Source: Gloeocapsopsis crepidinum LEGE 06123 (GTDB taxonomy: Bacteria > Cyanobacteriota > Cyanobacteriia > Cyanobacteriales > Chroococcidiopsidaceae). From it: a stretch of 64,000 nt of DNA. The notes beneath the pieces are model-generated. The model was not told the DNA's origin. It did no database searches and was given only the letters and a program-made list of their open reading frames with translations. Below are positions 27,304 through 36,215 of the stretch, piece after piece (within the stretch, counting starts at the first letter, position 1; the number at the start of each line of letters is the position of its first letter). The stretch spans positions 1-64,000 of the forward strand of contig NZ_JADEWN010000005.1 of the NCBI RefSeq assembly GCF_015207655.1. Direction: 5' to 3'. The translations under genes were made by a program, and so were the position numbers.

Positions 27304-27825
27304 ATGAATATGAAATCGTTGGTGCATCCTGCGGTTATTATTGGTTCTATATTAGGAGTTTTAGGGTTAGTGTGGATAGCGCTACAGTTTAGCGTCACGA
27401 TTGAAATTGAAGAACCTGAACCTTCACCAGTCAATACAATTCCAGCAACGCGATCGCCTGCTCCTACTCCAACAACACCAGTACAAGATGCTGTACCCAC
27501 ACCGAATCCGGCTGCAATAAGTTCAGGTGCATTGCGCATGAGTAACCAAACAGATCAGCCCGTGCGAATAGCACTACTTGCCAAGCGATCGTCCAACACA
27601 TACAGCGAAGCACCTGCCCATTGGGATTTTGCCCCACTAGAAGGCAGTACTGAAGGATTGATTTTATCCCTACCAGAGGGCAATCTCACATTAAATAAGG
27701 GCGATATTGTCGTTGCCTTTGCGCAAGATGGTTCTGGGCGCTATTGGGGACCTTACGTTGTCGGTGAAACTCCTACTCCAGTTTGGAACAGTCAAGTTCA
27801 AGAATGGCAACTTACTTTGAATTAG
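27304..27825 (+). CDS. Membrane-anchored protein of unknown function
   Basis: 173 aa. One N-terminal membrane helix (about residues 10-28), then an acidic and Pro/Thr-rich linker (about 33-75, with ATRSPAPTPTTP and VPTPNP), then a soluble beta-rich domain of about 95 residues with YWGPYVVGETPTPVW near the end. The domain probably faces the periplasm. I recognise no family. A HIP1 site lies in the linker region. It stands alone, followed by dispersed repeats. Confidence 0.7.
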   Translation: MNMKSLVHPAVIIGSILGVLGLVWIALQFSVTIEIEEPEPSPVNTIPATRSPAPTPTTPVQDAVPTPNPAAISSGALRMSNQTDQPVRIALLAKRSSNTYSEAPAHWDFAPLEGSTEGLILSLPEGNLTLNKGDIVVAFAQDGSGRYWGPYVVGETPTPVWNSQVQEWQLTLN

Positions 27826-27877
27826 GGGTGAGGAGTGAGTGGTGAGTTGTGAGTGATGAGTTTTGAGTTTTGAGTTG
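27824..27877. repeat. Dispersed spacer repeat (GGGGTGAGGAGTGAG and TTTTGAGTTTTGAG)
   Basis: Starts at the stop codon of the preceding gene and combines the CCCCTCAC-type element in reverse orientation with the TTTTGAG type. The same pairing of the two types is seen near 38150-38310. Confidence 0.65.
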
Positions 27878-28004
27878 TATGGAAAACACTATTCTTTCCC
27901 TGCTCCTCTGCTCTCTTCATGGAACTGACGAATTGTAGGCGAGTCATCTAATTTATCATTGGGTTACAATTTGCAATTGCCTACAAGTACACATAGTTAG
28001 CTGC

Positions 28005-29816
28005 ATGAAACTTAGGTTCGACCGTGCTTTAGATTCTTGGGGAAATACTGGAGATCGTTCAATTCGAGCTTGGATTGTGTCGATTGCTTGGTTGTTAGTC
28101 ATCGGTTGGCTAGCATTCTTCTGGAATTTGGGCAGTACTGGCTTGGTGGATGAGACAGAGCCATTGTTTGCGGAAGCTGCAAGGCAAATGACAGTAACAG
28201 GAGACTACATCACACCATATTTTAATGAGGAAACACGATTTGATAAGCCGCCTTTGGTTTACTGGCTAATGGCGATCGCTTATTCAACAATCGGTGTAAA
28301 TGAATGGGCGGCGCGTCTACCTTCGGCATTTAGCGCTTTTGCGTTAGTTTGCTTGGGTTTTTATACATTACTATTTTTCGGTGTTGGCTCCTCTGACTCT
28401 GACACTCGCTCCACTCTCCGAGAAGGGCAAAGCCCTACGCCCCTAACTCCTCGCTCCTTCTTCTGTGCTGGCTTGGGTGCAGCGTTAATTGCATTGAATC
28501 CGGAAACAATTGCCTGGGCAAGAATTGGCGTTTCGGATATGTTGTTAACAGGGTGTATGTGTAGTGCGTTGTTGTGTTTCTTCTTAGGATACGCTCAACC
28601 ATTAAAACCCCAACAAGTACGGTGGTATCTTGCTTTTTATGTACTTGCAGCGTTAGCAATCCTCGCCAAAGGACCTGTAGGTATTGTTTTACCAGGAATC
28701 ATTATCGGCTTATTTTTACTTTATGTTGGTAAGTTAGGCGAAGTACTGCGCGAGATGCGGATTCTTTGGGGCAGTTTATTGATTCTGGCGATCGCAATTC
28801 CTTGGTATATTCTTGTGATCGGTGCCAATGGCTGGAATTACATCAACTCGTTTTTTGGATACCACAATATCGAACGCTTTACGGGTGTTGTGAATAATCA
28901 CTCAGCGCCGTGGTATTTTTACTTTTTGGTTGTCCTCCTCGGTTTTGCTCCTTGGTCGATTTATTTACCCGTTGCGATCGCCCAAACGAGATTTTGGCAA
29001 AGATCCTACTGGCGTTCCACCCACCGTTCAACACACCTGGGTTTATTTGCGCTCATTTGGTTTGTGGCAATTTTTGGCTTTTTTACAATCGCAGTCACGA
29101 AACTTCCTAGCTATGTACTACCTTTGATGCCAGCAGCAGCTATACTAGTTGCACTTCTTTGGAGCGATCGCCTCAATCGTCGAGAAGATAATCATCCGCG
29201 AACTTCGCGCTTTTTGTTGTGGAGTCACTGGCTAAATATCGCGTTCTTACTAAGCCTGTCTGCTGGACTATTTGTGTTTCCTCACCTCATTGGCTCTGAT
29301 CCGGCAATTCCTAACTTACGCGAGTCGATTCAACAATCTAATTTACCAGTACTCGCAGGGCTAATTTGGCTAGTTGCGGCGATCGCTGGCATATTCTTTA
29401 TCATCAAGCGACGTTGGCAAGGTTTATTAGCAGTAAACTTACTGGGATTTATAGTTTTTCTTGCCTTCGTTGTCACCCCAGCTTATTTTTGGATGGATCA
29501 AGCACGACAGCTACCGCTACGGGAATTATCTGCGATCGCCCGTCAGTCTGAACCCAACGAAGAATTAATTATGATCGGCTTCAAAAAACCAAGTGTTGTC
29601 TTTTACACTCAGCGCCCAGTGACTTATGTAAGAGAAATCGAAAAGGCTGCTGCCTACATTCAAGAACTTCAATCTAAGACATCACAACCGTTTTCTATCA
29701 TGCTGTTGTCTTATCCAGGAAGGCTGCAACAATTGCAGCCACAGTTACCACAATATCAAAACCTTGGTGAAGCTGGTGCTTATCAACTTGTACGAGTTGT
29801 CAAAACCGAAAGCTAA
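28005..29816 (+). CDS. ArnT-like glycosyltransferase, family 39
   Basis: 603 aa with about twelve membrane helices. The N-terminal periplasmic loop has the GT83/GT39 acidic motif VDETEPLFAEAAR (about residue 48) and FDKPPLVYWL (about 79), both typical of ArnT-type enzymes that use polyprenyl-phosphate sugars to modify lipids or glycans outside the plasma membrane. Residues about 127-150 (SSDSDTRSTLREGQSPTPLT) look foreign: the DNA there (28384-28455) matches the CCCCTAACTCCTCGCTCC spacer repeat. The insert falls in the loop after a membrane helix, so function may be kept. Confidence 0.85.
   Translation: MKLRFDRALDSWGNTGDRSIRAWIVSIAWLLVIGWLAFFWNLGSTGLVDETEPLFAEAARQMTVTGDYITPYFNEETRFDKPPLVYWLMAIAYSTIGVNEWAARLPSAFSAFALVCLGFYTLLFFGVGSSDSDTRSTLREGQSPTPLTPRSFFCAGLGAALIALNPETIAWARIGVSDMLLTGCMCSALLCFFLGYAQPLKPQQVRWYLAFYVLAALAILAKGPVGIVLPGIIIGLFLLYVGKLGEVLREMRILWGSLLILAIAIPWYILVIGANGWNYINSFFGYHNIERFTGVVNNHSAPWYFYFLVVLLGFAPWSIYLPVAIAQTRFWQRSYWRSTHRSTHLGLFALIWFVAIFGFFTIAVTKLPSYVLPLMPAAAILVALLWSDRLNRREDNHPRTSRFLLWSHWLNIAFLLSLSAGLFVFPHLIGSDPAIPNLRESIQQSNLPVLAGLIWLVAAIAGIFFIIKRRWQGLLAVNLLGFIVFLAFVVTPAYFWMDQARQLPLRELSAIARQSEPNEELIMIGFKKPSVVFYTQRPVTYVREIEKAAAYIQELQSKTSQPFSIMLLSYPGRLQQLQPQLPQYQNLGEAGAYQLVRVVKTES
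28384..28455. repeat. Dispersed G+C-rich repeat inserted in the glycosyltransferase gene
   Basis: CTCCGAGAAGGGCAAAGCCC followed by TACGCCCCTAACTCCTCGCT resembles the spacer tract at 57318-57396. It contributes a hydrophilic Ser/Thr/Pro-rich insert of about 24 residues without breaking the frame. Confidence 0.6.
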
Positions 29817-29825
29817 AATGACTAA

Positions 29826-32800
29826 TTAGTGCGAGGCATTGAGTGCCAATGTTTTAATGATTTTGTCTAGTAATTCTTGAATCGACAAGGAAGGCGGTAA
29901 AATTTCTGTGGCAATTCCTTGCAAAACTCCATCAAGTGTCACTTGCAAGTCTAAGCTATGATTTAAATTTTCCTGATGGGTTTCAAGGATTGAATGTAGT
30001 TGCCCATTCAACACTAAGATGGGTGGTAAATCTTCGTTTTCTAGATTTTGTAATGCTTGAAGAATATCCGAGTTTAGCTGTACATCTGCTAAACAAATTA
30101 ATATTAAATCAACGCTTCCTTGTCTGATCTGAGTTAATGTTTCCACCCAAGAGTGGCTAATAGTACCTTTAAAACCGGCTGTCTCAAGATAGGGAATTAG
30201 AGCCTGAAACCACTCTGTACCAGGTGCTAAAGAATTGGCTGTACTTAGCTTCGGCTGTAAATCAGGTAGAGTCGCAACATCAGCAACTAAAATATTTGGT
30301 TTCCATTGCATCCCTGCGGCAAATTGCAATACAGATAATAATGTTTCTGGATCGCGTTTGTCTTGTGGAAGCAAGCAAGGAAAAACCGCAAGTCCTTCAA
30401 TTTGATTAGCAGCTTGTGTCGTTGCCGTATCTAATGTCACAATTGGTAAAGCTGCTAGCTTAGAAAACTGACTCAAACTTTTTAGATAAGCAATAGGTTC
30501 GGCGATCGCTCCATCTAATAAGACGACATCTGGTTGCCAAATACTGACCAAAATTTCTGCTTGTTCTAAATCATCAGCTTCTAAAATTCGGTAGCGAATT
30601 TGTGATTTTGGAATGAGTGGTAAAGATTCTCCTCCGACTAACCGTAGAATTGTGATACAGTTCTTATTTGTCGTACCGATCGTCTGTGTTTCAGAATTAG
30701 CAACAGGTTCGTGACAAAAACGTGCCAAAAGTTGCGGTAAAATCTCTGCAGGTACCGGTAAATTAATACATTCATCAGCTCGATTTGCTAGGGCTTGCTC
30801 TTTTTCAGCTCTTGTCGTAGTCACAACTACTGGAATTTGTCGTGTTGCGGGGTCAGATTTTAATAAAGTCAACACATCCCAACCCGAAAGCAATGGTAGC
30901 AAAGGATTTAAAAATATAATTCCAGGTTGAAGTCGGCGTGCTTTCTCTAAAGCTTCGGTTCCAGAACGCGCGTTGACAACTCGATAACCTAAACTACTGA
31001 GTTGTTCTGTTAGATGTGCAATGTAACGAGGCGCAGCTTCAACAAGTAACACCAAACGGTTGCTTAGTTTTAAATTTTGGATTTTAGCTTTTGAATTGCG
31101 TTGTAGTATTTGTGATTTTTCATTTGTGTTTTGCAATTCCTCTTCAGAAATTGACAGTCTAAAGTCTGTTGGCGGATGTGGTGGTAATAATAATGTAAAA
31201 GAACTGCCTTTACCTTCTTTAGATAAAAAGCTCACGTCTCCACCATGTAAGCGCGCTAATGCTCTAGTTAAAACTAAACCGAGTCCTGTCCCCTTGAAGC
31301 GACGTGTTAAAGGATTTTCGAGTTGTTGAAATTTTTGAAAAATCAGGTGTTGTTGCTGTTCAGGAATACCAATTCCTGTATCCCAAATTGTAAAAGCAAT
31401 CCAACCAGCCCAACGATTTACCCTGAGTCCAATTTCTCCGCCAGTTTCAGTAAATTTAAAAGCATTAGCAAGCAAATGAACGAGCATTTGTCGCAATCGC
31501 AATTCATCAGCGACTAAGGTATCTAAGCCTGGTTCAATTTCTAAGGTAAAACGATGTTCTAGTTCGGTTTGGGCGATCGCCTCTACAGAAGCTTGGCTAT
31601 CTCGCGCTTGCATTACTCGTACTTGCTCAAGAGCGCGATCGCAAATATTGCTAATATTGACTTGCTCAATACTTAGCTTGAGTTGTCCTGTTTCCATACG
31701 AGTCAAATCTAGAATGTCATTGACAACACTCATAAGATGACGACCGCTTTGATGAATCAGCTTAGCGTAACGACTTTGTCGCTCGTTGAGTTCTCCTAAG
31801 GCTTGATCTTTTAATAATGTGGATAACCCAAGTACTGCGGTTAATGGTGTTTTTAGTTCGTGGCTAATACATGACAAAAATTCATCTTTGAGCCGATTCA
31901 GTTGAATTAGATCTGCATTTTTTGCTGCTAATTCGAGTGCTAGCTGCTGTTGTTCTGTCACATCTGTAGCGAGTAACAACCATAAATTGGGACTCATAGG
32001 TAACAGACGCGAGAAGCCTTCTGCTGAGTTTTGCTCAGTGTCGTTGATGCGAGCATCTAATTCTGAGTATTGTTCCTGCAAAGGAATTTTGACAAACTCC
32101 CATACGCGCTCTTGACCATTGGGTAGCGTCCAGATACAAATACATGTGTTAGCTTGTGTACCTAGCTGACACCGATTTGCAGTTCCAATAAATTCGGCTG
32201 GTTCTAAGCTAGACATACAATTGCTGACATTTACAGCATCGTATTCGTCAGTTTTTTGCGAAATTGATAAGAGTTGTTGAGTATGTAAGCTGCTTGCAGC
32301 ATTGTTGTGATATTGATTAGCAACTGTTGCCACAACTTCAAAATTTTGTAGTTCTGATGAATACACTTGAGTTGTGACTGTCGCCGAGTCTAGAATTGAT
32401 TCTACTTTACGCCGTACCTCCTCAGGATCGCTAAATCCGCCAAAATGTCTGCTCCAAGCTGAATTTTGCATCACAACTTCTCCTGTTGTTGTTTGCAATA
32501 TCAGTGGACATGGTAATTTTTCTAAGAGTTGCACAAGCAAGTCTAATACCAATTGATTTTGGCGATCGCTTACCTGTTTCACTGCTTCGCTACTAGCTTT
32601 AGCAAAGTTTAAACATAAAAATTCTGATAACTGTACGCGATCGAGTAATCCCAGTAATTTTCCTGCTGGATCAACTAGCACCAAGTCGCAACGCGTGTTT
32701 TGTGGTGGCAAAGACTGTAGATGTAAGCCCAATTCCTCTATTTTTAAAGTGGCTGGTAGAACAACAATCTGTTCTATTAGTTTTTTATCTACTGTGCTGA

Positions 32801-33020
32801 TCGCTTGATGAATTGTCTTTGTACCCGTTTGAGATTTACTATACAGGTACAACAGTAACTGTGCTGCTGATAAGATTCCGATCGGAACTTGTTCTTCATT
32901 CACTACAATTAGACGATCGCACTGCGTCTGTTGCAAAATCTCTAGCACTACTTTAAGCTGCGTCGTTTGTCTGCAGCTAGGTATCGTAGTAATAAAATCG
33001 TAAAGCTCAGGATTTGGCAT
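29826..33020 (-). CDS. CBS/PAS hybrid histidine kinase with three degenerate receivers, next to kaiABC
   Basis: 1064 aa. Residues 1-140: CBS pair (DRLIVVNEEQVPIGIL, CDLVLVDPAGKLLGLL). About 160-370: PAS-like region. HisKA with phospho-accepting H387 in FLSCISHELKTPL. HATPase about 500-615 with N, G1 (DTGIGIP) and G2 (GTGLGL) boxes intact, so it should be an active kinase. Three receiver-like domains follow (about 655-765, 790-905, 915-1010). The first reads VLLVEAA and FLNPLLP where acidic residues and Asp are expected, so it is a pseudo-receiver; the others are also atypical. No membrane helices. Its start faces kaiA across 650 bases. By analogy with CikA it may exchange signals with the clock, which is inference. 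Confidence 0.85.
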   Translation of the reverse strand: MPNPELYDFITTIPSCRQTTQLKVVLEILQQTQCDRLIVVNEEQVPIGILSAAQLLLYLYSKSQTGTKTIHQAISTVDKKLIEQIVVLPATLKIEELGLHLQSLPPQNTRCDLVLVDPAGKLLGLLDRVQLSEFLCLNFAKASSEAVKQVSDRQNQLVLDLLVQLLEKLPCPLILQTTTGEVVMQNSAWSRHFGGFSDPEEVRRKVESILDSATVTTQVYSSELQNFEVVATVANQYHNNAASSLHTQQLLSISQKTDEYDAVNVSNCMSSLEPAEFIGTANRCQLGTQANTCICIWTLPNGQERVWEFVKIPLQEQYSELDARINDTEQNSAEGFSRLLPMSPNLWLLLATDVTEQQQLALELAAKNADLIQLNRLKDEFLSCISHELKTPLTAVLGLSTLLKDQALGELNERQSRYAKLIHQSGRHLMSVVNDILDLTRMETGQLKLSIEQVNISNICDRALEQVRVMQARDSQASVEAIAQTELEHRFTLEIEPGLDTLVADELRLRQMLVHLLANAFKFTETGGEIGLRVNRWAGWIAFTIWDTGIGIPEQQQHLIFQKFQQLENPLTRRFKGTGLGLVLTRALARLHGGDVSFLSKEGKGSSFTLLLPPHPPTDFRLSISEEELQNTNEKSQILQRNSKAKIQNLKLSNRLVLLVEAAPRYIAHLTEQLSSLGYRVVNARSGTEALEKARRLQPGIIFLNPLLPLLSGWDVLTLLKSDPATRQIPVVVTTTRAEKEQALANRADECINLPVPAEILPQLLARFCHEPVANSETQTIGTTNKNCITILRLVGGESLPLIPKSQIRYRILEADDLEQAEILVSIWQPDVVLLDGAIAEPIAYLKSLSQFSKLAALPIVTLDTATTQAANQIEGLAVFPCLLPQDKRDPETLLSVLQFAAGMQWKPNILVADVATLPDLQPKLSTANSLAPGTEWFQALIPYLETAGFKGTISHSWVETLTQIRQGSVDLILICLADVQLNSDILQALQNLENEDLPPILVLNGQLHSILETHQENLNHSLDLQVTLDGVLQGIATEILPPSLSIQELLDKIIKTLALNASH

Positions 33021-33672
33021 TGACTCTATGCTATCAATTCTCTAAATTTGCGCTACAAGTGACAGATGCTCCAATGTTGAGCAGTAGAATCCCATCTCAA
33101 AATCAAAATTAGTAGCAGTGGAGTATTCTTGCTAATTTTGGTAACAAAGTGTATCGAGCCATCTACATAAATCCTTGACTTGAGATTATTTTTGTAACAG
33201 ATAATTTACAAAATCTTCGTTCTTCAGCTTTCCTTTACTTTTGGCAGCTTTGTACCGCAATCCACTTGTCAATGCGTTATGACTGCTAGAAACAAGAATC
33301 TGAGCGAGGTTTTGGGAATTATAATGAATTACAATGCAGTAATAATTTGATTTAGTTTAACTTTCTTAATTTATTGATCCGACCCACCTCAATTTATACA
33401 AGTATTGCTTTACTTAAAGTAACTTTTGCAAAGTAGATGCTGGCAAAGCAGCGATCGCATAACTACCCTTTATTTTAAGAACGCGATCGCTTACCCTGAG
33501 ATAGTAACGCTTGCTATCTTGCTCTGGCTTATTTTTAAGCAATTTTTTATCCCAGCAGTGCGGTAACTATTTATTTAAAGTAGGTCATACTACTTTGACA
33601 CGTTTAATCAACTAATAGTTTGAATAAACTCACTTTACTGCACAGCAATCAAACAATGTCTGTTTTGGAGTT
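33021..33672. other. Divergent control region between the hybrid kinase and kaiA
   Basis: No gene is visible in 650 AT-rich bases. It must hold the promoter of the kinase gene and that of kaiABC. HIP1 sites lie near 33452 and 33483. I cannot identify an RpaA-type operator with confidence. The GGAG at 33667-33670 is the kaiA ribosome-binding site. Confidence 0.45.
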
Positions 33673-34017
33673 ATGGATGACCACGACAACAAAAAAGCAC
33701 CAGTTTTTCAGCAAATGGATTTAGAACGACAAAATTTGTTACAACAGCTCAAAGCAGACTACCGCCAAATCATCATAAATTACTTTGCAGGTGATAAAAC
33801 TTCTAAGGAGAAGATTGATAATTTTATTCATAAAGTGTTTGATTATAACCTTCCCGTGCCACTAATTATAGAAATTCATATGGATTTAATTGATGAATTA
33901 TCTAAACAACTCAAAGTTGAAGGACGAAGTGATGACATACTACTCGATTACCGTTTAACACTAATTGATATTTTGGCTCACTTATGCGAAATGTATCGTT
34001 GCTCGCTGACTCGTTAA
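33673..34017 (+). CDS. kaiA: Circadian clock protein KaiA, short form
   Basis: 114 aa, against 284 in Synechococcus elongatus. Only the C-terminal four-helix domain is present (LKADYRQIIINYF, VPLIIEIHMDLIDELSKQLK, YRLTLIDILAHLCEMYR), which dimerises and pulls on the KaiC tail to promote KaiC autophosphorylation. The N-terminal pseudo-receiver domain is missing. Short KaiA is known from Anabaena and relatives, so this is a lineage trait, not damage; the ATG has its own GGAG. First gene of kaiABC. Confidence 0.93.
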   Translation: MDDHDNKKAPVFQQMDLERQNLLQQLKADYRQIIINYFAGDKTSKEKIDNFIHKVFDYNLPVPLIIEIHMDLIDELSKQLKVEGRSDDILLDYRLTLIDILAHLCEMYRCSLTR

Positions 34018-34075
34018 AGACAAAAAATAATTTCTATCGTGTTTATTCAGATTTTTACATAACTTAAACGTTGTT

Positions 34076-34396
34076 ATGAACGCACTTAAAAAAACTTATG
34101 TGTTGAAGCTGTACGTAACTGGAAATACTTATAGATCAGTGCAAGCAATTAAAACTCTCAAGAAGATTTTAGAAGAAGAGTTTCAAGGCGTTTATGCGCT
34201 AAAAGTCATTGACGTGCTTAAAAATCCGCAGTTAGCAGAAGAAGATAAAATACTAGCAACGCCTACCCTAGCTAAAATATTACCATTACCTGTCCGTAAA
34301 ATTATTGGCGATTTATCTGATCGGGAAAAAGTACTCATTGGTTTAGACTTACTATACGAAGAGCTAAAGGAAGAAGAAAACAATGAGAGCGAGTAA
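34076..34396 (+). CDS. kaiB: Circadian clock protein KaiB
   Basis: 106 aa. It begins with the thioredoxin-like strand [19 protein letters not shown] and keeps the fold-switch region ([26 protein letters not shown]). KaiB switches to its rare fold to bind the CI ring of phosphorylated KaiC and sequester KaiA, which starts dephosphorylation. An acidic tail ([12 protein letters not shown]) is present as in longer KaiBs. It lies 58 bases after kaiA and 72 before kaiC. Confidence 0.97.
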   Translation: MNALKKTYVLKLYVTGNTYRSVQAIKTLKKILEEEFQGVYALKVIDVLKNPQLAEEDKILATPTLAKILPLPVRKIIGDLSDREKVLIGLDLLYEELKEEENNESE

Positions 34397-34468
34397 GTAT
34401 CTATATCTTTTTATTTATAGGCATTAATAATCTAAAACCTGATTTGAGCAGCATTACAACAGTAAACA

Positions 34469-36028
34469 ATGGATGAAATCAGTAGTCAATTTACTTCAAG
34501 AAGTCCCAATTCACCAGAGAATGTGCAAAAAATCCGCACCATGATTGAAGGTTTTGATGATATTAGTCATGGCGGACTTCCTGTGGCAAGAACAACCTTA
34601 GTAAGCGGAACGTCTGGGACAGGGAAAACTTTATTATCGATGCATTTTCTCTATAACGGTATTGTTTATTTTGATGAGCCAGGAGTTTTTGTCACATTTG
34701 AAGAAGATCCGAGAGATATTATTAAAAATGCTAGCAGCTTTGGATGGGATTTACAGCAGTTAATTAATGAAGGAAAACTGTTTATTTTAGATGCTACACC
34801 CGATCCTGAAGGGCAAGAAGTTGTTGGTAATTTTGATCTTTCTGCTTTGATCGAAAGATTACAATATGCAATTAATAAATATCAAGCCAAAAGAGTTTCA
34901 ATTGATTCGATTACAGCCCTCTTTCAGCAATACGAAGCAGCTTCAGTAGTTCGGCGAGAAATTTTTAGATTGATTGCACGGATGAAGCAAATTGGAGTTA
35001 CAAATATTATTACAGCAGAACGCACAGAAGAATATGGTGCGATCGCGCGTTTTGGTGTTGAAGAATTTGTCTCAGATAATGTCGTTATTGTCCGCAATGT
35101 TTTAGAAGGAGAACGTCGGCGACGGACAATAGAAATCTTAAAGATGCGCGGTTCATCACACATGAAAGGAGAGTATCCTTTTACGATGACAAGAGGAGGA
35201 ATTAGTATCTTCCCATTAGGAGCAATGCGCTTAACTCAACGCTCATCTAATGTACGTGTTTCTTCTGGTGTGAAAAAGCTTGATGAAATGTGTGGTGGTG
35301 GTTTCTTCAAAGATTCGATTATTCTAGCAACAGGTGCAACAGGAACAGGAAAAACTTTATTAGTCAGTAAGTTTTTACAAAATGCTTGCATCAATGGCGA
35401 TCGCGCCATACTGTTTGCCTACGAAGAATCCCGCGCACAGCTATCGCGAAATGCTTACTCGTGGGGAATTGATTTTGAAGAGTTAGAACACCAAGGACTC
35501 CTCAAAATTATTTGTTCTTACCCTGAATCTGCAGGCTTAGAAGATCATTTACAGGGTATCAAATCTGAAATAGCTCAATTTAAACCATCGCGCATTGCGA
35601 TTGATTCACTTTCAGCACTAGCGCGGGGAGTGAGTAACAATGCTTTTCGTCAGTTTGTGATTGGTGTCACTGGATATGCCAAACAAGAAGAAATTACGGG
35701 TTTTTTCACTAATACTACAGACCAATTTATGGGTTCTCATTCGATTACCGATTCGCATATTTCCACAATTACAGACAGCATAATCATGCTGCAATATGTA
35801 GAAATTCGTGGTGAAATGTCACGAGCAATTAATGTGTTTAAAATGCGCGGTTCTTGGCACGATAAAGGAATTAGAGAATATATTATTAGTGCTGATGGAC
35901 CAGAAATCAGTGACTCTTTCCGCAATTACGAACGCATTATTAGTGGTTCTCCAACTCGTGTTGGTACTGATGAGAAGGCTGAACTTTCACGGATTGTGCA
36001 AGGATTTCAAGAGAATACAGGTTCATAG
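34469..36028 (+). CDS. kaiC: Circadian clock ATPase/kinase KaiC
   Basis: 519 aa, exactly the length of the S. elongatus protein. Two RecA-like domains: CI with Walker A GTSGTGKT and catalytic glutamates in TFEED, CII with Walker A GATGTGKT and AYEES. The autophosphorylation sites Ser431 and Thr432 lie in SITDSHISTITD, with Thr426 also kept. The C-terminal A-loop and KaiA-binding tail end at SRIVQGFQENTGS. KaiC's ATPase and phosphorylation cycle form the clock. Last gene of kaiABC. Confidence 0.98.
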   Translation: MDEISSQFTSRSPNSPENVQKIRTMIEGFDDISHGGLPVARTTLVSGTSGTGKTLLSMHFLYNGIVYFDEPGVFVTFEEDPRDIIKNASSFGWDLQQLINEGKLFILDATPDPEGQEVVGNFDLSALIERLQYAINKYQAKRVSIDSITALFQQYEAASVVRREIFRLIARMKQIGVTNIITAERTEEYGAIARFGVEEFVSDNVVIVRNVLEGERRRRTIEILKMRGSSHMKGEYPFTMTRGGISIFPLGAMRLTQRSSNVRVSSGVKKLDEMCGGGFFKDSIILATGATGTGKTLLVSKFLQNACINGDRAILFAYEESRAQLSRNAYSWGIDFEELEHQGLLKIICSYPESAGLEDHLQGIKSEIAQFKPSRIAIDSLSALARGVSNNAFRQFVIGVTGYAKQEEITGFFTNTTDQFMGSHSITDSHISTITDSIIMLQYVEIRGEMSRAINVFKMRGSWHDKGIREYIISADGPEISDSFRNYERIISGSPTRVGTDEKAELSRIVQGFQENTGS

Positions 36029-36058
36029 TGATTAGTGGCGCTTTGGCTAGTGAATAGA

Positions 36059-36160
36059 TTTGAGTTTTGAACTTTGTTAGCGTAGCGGTGCGTTAGCACG
36101 TTTTGAATTAAAGAATTTTGAACTTTGAGTTTTCTTAACTCAACACTCTTCACGCGTAAC
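36059..36160. repeat. Dispersed repeat after kaiC with a 27-base element
   Basis: TTTTGAACTTT-type repeats flank a 27-base element at 36076-36102 (begins GTTAGCGTAGCGG, ends GTTAGCACGTT). An exact reverse complement of the element lies at 59047-59073. The arms GCGTAGCG and CGTTAGCAC suggest weak hairpin potential. No gene. Confidence 0.75.
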
Positions 36161-36215
36161 TCTCTTAGTCTACCCGCCTATCCAACTCCCCTACTACCTG
36201 CTATATTTATTCAAT

